Positions 27,583 through 33,538 of a DNA stretch of 64,000 nt are shown here, piece by piece (positions within the stretch are counted from its first letter, which is position 1; the number at the start of each line of letters is the position of its first letter). This DNA is from Pseudobdellovibrionaceae bacterium (GTDB taxonomy: Bacteria; Bdellovibrionota; Bdellovibrionia; Bdellovibrionales; JAGQZY01). Location: contig JACKAL010000002.1 in the NCBI GenBank assembly GCA_020635085.1, forward strand, positions 310,001 to 374,000, read 5' to 3'. The translations under genes were made by a program, and so were the position numbers. Below the pieces are notes generated by a model. That model had not been told where the DNA came from. It worked only from the letters and a program-made list of their open reading frames with translations, and did not search any database.

Positions 27583-27864
27583 CTACTCTTGAGATCCCGT
27601 CTTTTGGCTTTGCGGAAGACTCGTCGAAGGTCGAGTGCATGGTTTTTTAAACCCGTCGGAACGTTCCCAACACATCCAATGATCGAGAATTTCCACCATC
27701 TCTGTCGAGCGTATCGGGTAATACACGATATACGCCGCAGGCATCAGAGGAGATAAAACTTCGCGGGATTTTTTGGATTGAACGTCGGTAATTTTAAGTT
27801 GGTATACCCGGTATTCTGCCGGACTTAAAAAAGATAAAAAAAGAAGAAGGGAAGCAAACTGCAC
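27583..27864 (-). CDS. Small secreted protein of unknown function
   Basis: A 93-aa frame beginning at GTG 27864 with a hydrophobic leader (MQFASLLLFLSFLSPAEY). The middle is beta-rich (RVYQLKITDVQSKKSREV) with one WMCW segment, and the tail is Ser/Pro/Gln-rich. The GAAGAG purine stretch upstream runs directly into the GTG, so the start is not secure. It follows the 105-aa gene on the same strand by 31 bp, which suggests an operon. No family recognised. Confidence 0.5.
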   Translation of the reverse strand: MQFASLLLFLSFLSPAEYRVYQLKITDVQSKKSREVLSPLMPAAYIVYYPIRSTEMVEILDHWMCWERSDGFKKPCTRPSTSLPQSQKTGSQE

Positions 27865-27895
27865 CTCTTCCCTATCGGTTTTTCCATTTTAAGAC

Positions 27896-28213
27896 TTAAT
27901 GCTTCTCCACCAGCTTATTGAGTATGCTGTTATCGACGATTTTAAAATAGGCACGGATCAATAGTGCGTATTCGTGCGTGTTCAAATCTTGTAAAAAGGC
28001 TTTCTTTTCGTCGATCTCTTTAAGACGGATAAACTTATACAAAAGATCCTGTACAAGTTTTAATTTTTCGATCGTATTTTCTTCAAGCTTTGGATCTTCA
28101 TCAGTAATAGCACGAACAATATCAGACTTTTCGAATAGTATATGAATTCCACGGGTTGATTGATAGATAAGCTGATCCATGCGCTCTAAACAATCATGAG
28201 TAAGATCTGTCAC
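27896..28213 (-). CDS. Small helical protein of unknown function
   Basis: 105 aa from a GTG start at 28213 with a strong AAGGAGG site upstream. The sequence is predicted helical and charged, with no signal peptide or membrane segment (EENTIEKLKLVQDLLYKFIR, HEYALLIRAYFKIVDNSILN). No family recognised. It is divergent from the tandem PBECR2-like gene, with about 155 bp between their starts. A role as partner or antidote of that protein is possible but not supported by any motif. Confidence 0.65.
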   Translation of the reverse strand: MTDLTHDCLERMDQLIYQSTRGIHILFEKSDIVRAITDEDPKLEENTIEKLKLVQDLLYKFIRLKEIDEKKAFLQDLNTHEYALLIRAYFKIVDNSILNKLVEKH

Positions 28214-28369
28214 TCACGCCTCCTTGCGTAGCTTGTTGGGAGACATTCCAATCTCCTAAAAATATTTTGTGGATCTCTCGCGAAACTATCAAGAAAAAGT
28301 TATCAGAGAGGCGCAGATTGACATATTAAGTCAACAACCCTATGCTCGAATCAGCGAGGAGTGCTTCAC

Positions 28370-29194
28370 GTGGCAAAAAAAAATGATTCTTCCTATGCCG
28401 AAAAAATTATCATCGACGAAAAAAACAAGCTGGTCTTTAAGTCAGAAGACGAGGTTCTTAAGTACTTTGATAAGCATATTCAAAAGTTCGAGAGTGAATT
28501 CCTCAACTTAAGGCCTAAAAATGACTTTTCAGACGAAGAAGCTGCTCGCTTAGAGTCCTTTTTGGAAAACACACTGGAATCACCAGATGAAGTATGGGTC
28601 GATTCCTCCGTCAAGGGACTCCCTTTACATATCTATATCAAAAAAATCGAAAGCCCCGATGAAGAGTTCTACTATATAGCACTCACATATGTAGCGGATT
28701 CTATCCCCACCTTCGTTTTCCTCCACTTTCCCACAAAAAGCACCGCCCTTGTCGATAAGTACCGTCGCGGTGAACCCAATTTGGATCGCTACGCCAGCGA
28801 GGTCGAAAACGGTTGTATCGAGGGCGATGCCCTTTCAGAAGGCGATGATCTCGCCATCGGACTTTTTAAAGCTATGATGGTCCTGCGTCAGGATGATGAT
28901 ATCGGTAGCGATGAATTTCGCGACTACGCGGACCTACGCGAAGGCACCATTGAAGAACCTGATGAAATTTGGCGCAACAACGGTTTAGACGGCAACACCT
29001 TGGTGAACTTTATAAAAGATTTCTCTGTATCCGGCGAAAACCTTTATTACGTGGTCGTTACCCTAGAGGATACCAGCTCCAATAGTCATGCTCTGCTTTT
29101 TTCCTTCCCATCGGAAGATGAATCTCTCGTAGAACGTTATCGACATGGCGAAAATCTTCATGCCGAAGAAGTGGTCCAAGAATCGAGCCACTGA
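28370..29194 (+). CDS. Tandem PBECR2-like (BECR-fold RNase-like) protein
   Basis: 274 aa from the GTG at 28370, chosen because GAGGAG lies eight bases upstream; another GTG at 28361 falls inside that site. The protein carries two copies of a domain of about 70 residues. Copy 1 (about 65-135) reads LENTLESPDEVW, then YIKKI, then FLHFPT and LVDKYRRGE. Copy 2 (about 189-261) reads TIEEPDEIW, then FIKDF, then LYYVVVTLED, LLFSFPS and LVERYRHGE. This pattern (PDEVW ... YIK ... F.PT ... YRRG) resembles PBECR2, a phage/toxin-associated nuclease-fold domain of the Barnase-EndoU-ColicinE5/D-RelE group. Most relatives carry one copy at the C-terminus of larger phage or toxin proteins. No signal peptide. 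Activity is unproven. Confidence 0.7.
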   Translation: MAKKNDSSYAEKIIIDEKNKLVFKSEDEVLKYFDKHIQKFESEFLNLRPKNDFSDEEAARLESFLENTLESPDEVWVDSSVKGLPLHIYIKKIESPDEEFYYIALTYVADSIPTFVFLHFPTKSTALVDKYRRGEPNLDRYASEVENGCIEGDALSEGDDLAIGLFKAMMVLRQDDDIGSDEFRDYADLREGTIEEPDEIWRNNGLDGNTLVNFIKDFSVSGENLYYVVVTLEDTSSNSHALLFSFPSEDESLVERYRHGENLHAEEVVQESSH

Positions 29195-29279
29195 TTATGT
29201 AAAGCGTCTGACACTTAAGAGCGTCGATATGGCTAACTATCTTGATTTAATCAGCACGATTGAAAGACGAAAATAAACC

Positions 29280-29351
29280 CTAGGCAACAACTTCCAATGA
29301 TAAAGACACCGCAAACACCACTGTAAAGCTGATAATTATAAATAACTTCAT
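29280..29351 (-). CDS. Predicted 23-aa hydrophobic peptide
   Basis: A minimal frame from ATG 29351 to TAG at 29280, encoding MKLFIIISFTVVFAVSLSLE and three more residues: one Lys followed by a single membrane-length hydrophobic stretch. GGGGGA lies four bases upstream. It is similar in style to the 36-aa frame at 26199-26309. Tiny membrane peptides of this kind are often type I toxins or regulators of membrane proteins, but nothing here identifies the role, and chance cannot be excluded at this length. Confidence 0.35.
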   Translation of the reverse strand: MKLFIIISFTVVFAVSLSLEVVA

Positions 29352-29502
29352 CACATCCCCCAACTGATTCTAAAATTTATGTCTCAAAAAACCCCAGAGT
29401 GCATACTCGTACGCGCTCTATACCATCGGCCTGTTTTAAAAAAGCTTTAATAGATTCTCAAATCAAGACAGATTCTGAATCTTTTTAATACAAAAAAAAC
29501 AA

Positions 29503-29528
29503 AAGGCCTGCGCACAAACGCAAGCCTT
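29503..29528 (-). terminator. Terminator of the frameshifted secreted gene
   Basis: On the minus strand AAGGCTTGCG pairs with CGCAGGCCTT around a short loop and is followed by TTTTGTTTTTTTTG. It lies about 35 bp after the stop at 29563, which supports the minus-strand gene being real. Confidence 0.8.
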
Positions 29529-29562
29529 AAATATATTCACCAATAATCAAATAAATTTTTAA

Positions 29563-29880
29563 TTATTTTGCACTTGCATCAAGATAAATGTCTTCAACTT
29601 GGCAAGTCGCTTGAGGTCCTTTACGAACAACAACAATCCAGTTAGTCCTACTAGGAATGCCGATTTGGCCTTTTGGAGCACCTGATTGTACAGAGTACAC
29701 TGCAACAGAAGAAAAATCTTTTTTTCTAGTTTAGCGTCTCCATCAACAACTTCATTTGTATTTGGATCTGCGTGTAACATCTGAGCAACTGAGATAGAAA
29801 TTGTCGTTGCACATCCGATTTGTGAAGCGTTTGCACCTACGCTAAATAATGAAACGATTGAAAATAAAACTTTTAAGCAT
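29563..29880 (-). pseudogene. Secreted small protein gene interrupted by two single-base homopolymer shifts
   Basis: An AGGAGG site and ATG at 29880 open a frame that stops after 12 codons. Adding the next frames gives a coherent 105-aa exported protein. Removing one A from the AAAA run at 29871-29874 yields MLKVLFSIVSLFSVGANAS, a good signal peptide, followed by QIGCATTISISVAQMLHADP. Adding one A to the A7 run at 29719-29725 continues it as EKKDFSSVAVYSVQSGAPKG and ends TCQVEDIYLDASAK. The two changes cancel, so ATG and final TAA are in the same frame (318 bp). Two Cys could form a disulfide. The second site is also A-AAA-AAG, the classical minus-one slippery heptamer. Explanations are sequence error in homopolymers, gene decay, or recoding. 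Confidence 0.7.
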
Positions 29881-30049
29881 AAAGCCTCCTTTATTATGTA
29901 GGCATGTGCTTACATGATACTCCCTGTAGACCTACAAGCACCTCCTCTTTAAAGTAGACATTACATTCGATAAACACCCCCCCCTGTAAAAAGTAACCTC
30001 TTTATTTGTGGGATGTGGCTAACCTAGGCACCAGCTCTTTTTTAAATTA

Positions 30050-30075
30050 AAAAAGCCACTCTCTGGTGGCTTTTT
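30050..30075. terminator. Bidirectional terminator
   Basis: AAAAAGCCAC (30050-30059) pairs with GTGGCTTTTT (30066-30075) around six bases. It is placed to end the 76-aa gene read leftwards from 30362. Confidence 0.85.
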
Positions 30076-30131
30076 GTTAATAAACTTAATGTAAAATGAT
30101 CGTCGATACGGCGATGATCCACCATTCTCGA

Positions 30132-30362
30132 CTAGTGTTTTTTCTTTACTAAAACCGTAGAAAGTTCTTGCAGAACAAATTGAAAGCGTGAGTTTAACTC
30201 TTCGAGGCTTTGCATATTAAAACGAAACTGCTCAATAACGTCCACCTCTGGTTTTGTGTCCACCACAGGGGTCTCATTCCACATCATATAGGGTGTCTCA
30301 CCTGATGAAAAATAGGTCTTTTTGAGTTCTTCGAAATCGCGGTGAGTTTTAGATAATCCCAT
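30132..30362 (-). CDS. Small acidic protein of unknown function
   Basis: 76 aa from an ATG with AAAGG upstream. Mostly polar and helical, with no leader; the C-terminal part (EQFRFNMQSLEELNSRFQFV) is amphipathic and could pair as a coiled coil. The last residues are KKKH. A terminator follows. No family recognised. Confidence 0.6.
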   Translation of the reverse strand: MGLSKTHRDFEELKKTYFSSGETPYMMWNETPVVDTKPEVDVIEQFRFNMQSLEELNSRFQFVLQELSTVLVKKKH

Positions 30363-30461
30363 CTTTGAGCCTTTCTGTTCTTCTAAGGTTATGATTAGGT
30401 CAATTTCCTGTTCAACTTAAATTCCCTTAAATTTTAAAAAAATCCTTATATTGAATTTTCT

Positions 30462-31088
30462 TCAATATTCGCACCTGAGCGCGTCAAGCTCCAAATTGCC
30501 GGGTTCGCGCCGTTTATTGGTACCGCGCTCCAGCTCAGGAGCCATTACCGTGTACTGAGAGGTCTTTATATGTAACAAACCCAGTACATGACCTAACTCA
30601 TGCACAAAAAGCGCCACCAAATCGATAGTTCCCGACTTGACAGTCGAACTTGTTGAAAAAGGTTTTTCCCCATTAAGACGAATATCTGAGTCGACAACTG
30701 TACTACCATTCCAATGTAAAGAGGTTTCCGCTTGCTCCAGGGGCTTACCTGTCCATCTAGAGGCCACACTAATAACAGAGTGCCCATCCTCAGCAAAGGG
30801 GGCTCCTTTATACGATTCATCAGCTATTTCAAAAAAACCCGTGCTCACTCCCCACTCTTTCATGTGGGTCTCATTCCAAATCTTGACGGCGTCCTGTAGT
30901 GCCTGCAGCTGGTCACTGGATAACGACACATGGGCCGCCAATTTGATTGGTAGGTGCCCCGCCCACGACACACGTTGATAATAACTGTTCTGTTGAAAAT
31001 GGCAGGCCTCTTCGGGACTTGGTTTTTTACCACAGGCTTGCGTGAACAGTAACGTCAGCAGAAATAATACGGAAATGAGGTTTTTCAT
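30462..31088 (-). CDS. Matrixin-like zinc metalloprotease lipoprotein (M10-type)
   Basis: 208 aa from the ATG at 31088, which follows GAAGAGG; the frame is open 36 bases further but this start gives a compact lipoprotein signal, MKNLISVLFLLTLLFTQAC. The zinc motif of the metzincin clan is complete: VHELGHVLGLLHI (HExxHxxGxxH, about residue 160), with the Met-turn YTVMAPEL about ten residues later. This matches the matrixin family. There is no recognisable cysteine-switch pro-domain, so it may be made active. Lipidation would hold it on an envelope membrane. Its promoter region carries two copies of the TGTCTCA-N3-TGAGACA palindrome (31194-31210 and 31258-31274). Confidence 0.9.
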   Translation of the reverse strand: MKNLISVLFLLTLLFTQACGKKPSPEEACHFQQNSYYQRVSWAGHLPIKLAAHVSLSSDQLQALQDAVKIWNETHMKEWGVSTGFFEIADESYKGAPFAEDGHSVISVASRWTGKPLEQAETSLHWNGSTVVDSDIRLNGEKPFSTSSTVKSGTIDLVALFVHELGHVLGLLHIKTSQYTVMAPELERGTNKRREPGNLELDALRCEY

Positions 31089-31177
31089 ACCCTCTTCCCC
31101 TACGCAAGAATCTGGCTCAACCAATAGCCGCTAAGCTATTGAAAAATCTAGCGCACACATCCCACTAAAAACTGATC

Positions 31178-31228
31178 AGCTGTTCAGCGTCTTCGTCTCA
31201 ACTTGAGACAGTCTCCAGTCAAACAGCT
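31178..31228. promoter_or_regulatory. Nested inverted repeats upstream of the matrixin-like gene
   Basis: The core GTCTCAA-C-TTGAGAC (31195-31209) is followed directly by A and another GTCTC (31211-31215), and is flanked by AGCTGTT (31178-31184) and AACAGCT (31222-31228). The dense GAGAC/GTCTC half-sites suggest a dimeric or multimeric regulator binding here. Confidence 0.55.
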
Positions 31229-31257
31229 AAATAGTTAAAATAAATAATGTTTTTAAA

Positions 31258-31274
31258 TGTCTAAAAATGAGACA
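31258..31274. promoter_or_regulatory. Second copy of the TGTCT..TGAGACA palindrome
   Basis: TGTCTAA-AAA-TGAGACA, with the same 7-3-7 spacing as the sites at 31194-31210 and 38370-38386 and one mismatch in the left arm. It is further upstream of the matrixin-like gene. Confidence 0.45.
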
Positions 31275-31348
31275 CTGTAACGACATATACTGGCTCTATT
31301 TTTGATTTAAAAACGTTTTAGGTGATACTTGAGCAAATCAGTGTGTGC

Positions 31349-32239
31349 CTAATGAAGCTTGCGCAGTCTTTGATAAATGGCTTTTAAATCGTCCATAACC
31401 ACAACATAACGACGTCCGCACATTTCACACTTCACCTGCACCATTTCATTTTTGGCGATCATATCTTTTACATCCACTTCACCAAGAAGCTCAATCGAAG
31501 AAGTTACCTTATCACGATTACAAGAGCAGGAAATTTGCAGCGCATGGGGATGTTCCCAGATTTGCCCCTTCACACCAAGAAAAAACATACGCAAAATATC
31601 TTCTCCGGTGGGTTGGTTGGCAAGCACATCTGAAATAGAACCCATCGCTTTCAGACAACGTTCGACAAGAGCAATATGATCTTCTGTGTGACCGGGAAGC
31701 ATCTCCACCATCAAACCACCAGCACTGGTCACCACACCTTCGGTCCCTAGCAAAATCCCCGATGTGATAAGACAGGGTACCTGCAAAGAGGTTCGTAAAT
31801 AATGAGCTAAATCTTCGGTGATCTCTCCCGTTTGTAAAGCCACGCGACTTATTTGTGGTTGCGCCGAACCTTTGATATATGTGGACACTGTCAGCGTGCC
31901 CTCACCGACATGGGGAGCTAAAAATAAATTCCCACGATCAACCGACATCGGCAAGTGCGGCTCTCCAACGAATGCACGCACCCCGCATTCGTAAGAAGAC
32001 TGGGCAAACACCATAGCCATAGATCCTTCGCATTGTATCTGAATAGCCACAGCTTGCTCATCTTTTAATCTTGAAGAAAGCAATATAGCGCCCACAAGCG
32101 TACGGCCAAGAGCCATGGTGGATACCGGTGATGTCTCCTGCAGTTCGCGCAGTTCATTGAGCACATCCGTATAAACAACACAGGATGCACGAATAAAACC
32201 ATCTTCTGATAAAAATTTAAATAATTTTGAATTACTCAT
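31349..32239 (-). CDS. hslO: Redox-regulated chaperone Hsp33
   Basis: Hsp33 is a cytoplasmic holdase activated by oxidation and unfolding. The 296-aa protein is of normal length. The N-terminal domain begins FKFLSEDGFIRASCVVYTDV and contains TMALGRTLVGAILLSSRLK. The C-terminal redox zinc center is seen as CSCNRDKVTSS and VKCEMCGRRYVV, giving the CxC...CxxC ligand set (about residues 236-273). It is divergent from the phosphatase gene at 32300. It adds to the stress-protein character of the window. Confidence 0.96.
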   Translation of the reverse strand: MSNSKLFKFLSEDGFIRASCVVYTDVLNELRELQETSPVSTMALGRTLVGAILLSSRLKDEQAVAIQIQCEGSMAMVFAQSSYECGVRAFVGEPHLPMSVDRGNLFLAPHVGEGTLTVSTYIKGSAQPQISRVALQTGEITEDLAHYLRTSLQVPCLITSGILLGTEGVVTSAGGLMVEMLPGHTEDHIALVERCLKAMGSISDVLANQPTGEDILRMFFLGVKGQIWEHPHALQISCSCNRDKVTSSIELLGEVDVKDMIAKNEMVQVKCEMCGRRYVVVMDDLKAIYQRLRKLH

Positions 32240-32299
32240 CGAATAACACTAGTGTAACAAACGAATCTATGCCAGCCTATAAAAAATCTGAAGGCTTGT

Positions 32300-32752
32300 A
32301 TGAAATTAATTTTTTTGCGACATGGTGATCGAAATGCAGGGTTTGGCGACGTGCCACTATCGACACGAGGGCACCAACAAGCTGAGGAACTGAGCCAAAC
32401 GCCTGAGCTCCATAAAGTGGATCACATTTACTGCTCACCAAAGAGGCGCGCACGGGAGACCGTAGAACCTCTGGCTCAAACTCTTGGGCAAAATATCGAT
32501 ATCGTAACCGATCTTGATCAGATGAAACAAATTGAAAATCCCAACGATTTTTCACGACGTATACATCACTTTCTCAGCGCCCTTCCTGTGACCGAAGGCA
32601 AAACGATTCTTGTTTGTAGTCATTCGGACTGGTTACAGGCGGCCACCTTATTATTGGGAGGCGAAGAGTTTATTCCCCATGCTTTTTTTAGCTGTGCAGA
32701 ATATAAAATTTTTGAAAATAAAGAGGGCACTTGGAAAGCTCTCACACCTTAG
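32300..32752 (+). CDS. Histidine phosphatase family protein (phosphoglycerate-mutase fold)
   Basis: 150 aa. The catalytic RHG lies at the very N-terminus (MKLIFLRHGDRNAGFG), with a second Arg in YCSPKRRARETVEPL and the second catalytic His in ILVCSHSDWLQAA. This is the small SixA-like or broad-specificity phosphatase layout. Substrate cannot be read from sequence. The start has GAAGG upstream. It is followed by a 38-bp hairpin and the FAH-family gene. It differs clearly from the second SixA-type gene at 39457. Confidence 0.88.
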   Translation: MKLIFLRHGDRNAGFGDVPLSTRGHQQAEELSQTPELHKVDHIYCSPKRRARETVEPLAQTLGQNIDIVTDLDQMKQIENPNDFSRRIHHFLSALPVTEGKTILVCSHSDWLQAATLLLGGEEFIPHAFFSCAEYKIFENKEGTWKALTP

Positions 32753-32759
32753 CGAGTTT

Positions 32760-32797
32760 ATAATTGAGCTACTCATGCTACCGAGTCGCTCAATTAT
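32760..32797 (+). promoter_or_regulatory. Strong hairpin over the FAH-gene start codon
   Basis: ATAATTGAGC (32760-32769) pairs perfectly with GCTCAATTAT (32788-32797). After one mismatch the stem continues with ACTC (32771-32774) and GAGT (32783-32786), leaving an eight-base loop. The loop holds the ATG at 32775 and the 3' arm runs into the ATG at 32796. There is no T-tract, so it is not an ordinary terminator. Confidence 0.7.
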
Positions 32798-33413
32798 GCA
32801 CTCACTAGAAAATCTTCCCAAAAATATTTGGTGCGTCGGTCGCAATTACGCCCTACACGCTAAAGAACTCAATAACCCCATCCCCCAAACGCCGCTTATT
32901 TTTTTAAAGGCTGGTTCCACCATCAACATCGATAAAACCATCCACCTCCCATCATGGACATCTGACATCCACCATGAATGCGAACTGGCGATCCAAGTGG
33001 ATAAGAACGGAACTCCAAAAAAATTTGGTCTCGCCTTAGATCTTACCGCCCGCAGCGTACAAAATGAGCTTAAAAAACAGCAGGCCCCATGGACTCTGGC
33101 AAAGTCTTTTACCGGCGCCTGCCCCGTAAGCTCTTTTGTCGACTGGGTCTCCTTTGCAGACTTTTGTACATTGCAATTTCGTTTTTATAGAAACGGTACT
33201 TTGCTGCAATCAGGCAGTCCTCAAGATATGATTTTTAGCGCACAAGAACTTTTAAATTACATTTCCTTACATTTTCCCATGGAGACCGACGACTTGGTCC
33301 TGACTGGTACCCCGGCAGGTGTGGGCCCGCTCACCCCAGGAGATCACCTGGTAGGTGAAATCCTCTCTCGCGAAGGTTTTTCCCTTTTACACGTGACTTG
33401 GGATGTCATGTAA
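32796..33413 (+). CDS. Fumarylacetoacetate hydrolase family protein (acylpyruvase-like)
   Basis: About 205 aa from the ATG at 32796 (MHSLENLPKNIWCVGRNYAL), which aligns best with small FAH-family proteins such as acylpyruvases; an in-frame ATG at 32775 is the alternative. The metal site is visible as the two Glu of IHHECELAIQVDKNG and the Asp of FGLALDLTARSVQ. SFTGACPVSSFVDW and VLTGTPAGVGPLTPGDHL are family signatures. It probably cleaves a 3-acylpyruvate or decarboxylates oxaloacetate; substrate uncertain. No Shine-Dalgarno is visible and the start is buried in a hairpin. Confidence 0.88.
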   Translation: MHSLENLPKNIWCVGRNYALHAKELNNPIPQTPLIFLKAGSTINIDKTIHLPSWTSDIHHECELAIQVDKNGTPKKFGLALDLTARSVQNELKKQQAPWTLAKSFTGACPVSSFVDWVSFADFCTLQFRFYRNGTLLQSGSPQDMIFSAQELLNYISLHFPMETDDLVLTGTPAGVGPLTPGDHLVGEILSREGFSLLHVTWDVM

Positions 33414-33538
33414 AAACTCCCCCATCCTCTCCTTTTCTTTTGCTCCAACTTGTATGATATTTCGCTCCATAGAAACCCAAACTCGTGGATAGACCAAAAC
33501 AGAACTGGTCGCCTGACGTTGTGCTCGAGGAGGATAGA

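Noticed and set aside
28269..28511. 80-aa plus-strand frame overlapping the PBECR2-like gene
   Set aside because: Ser/Lys-rich shadow of the real frame; no Shine-Dalgarno and overlaps the better-supported gene.
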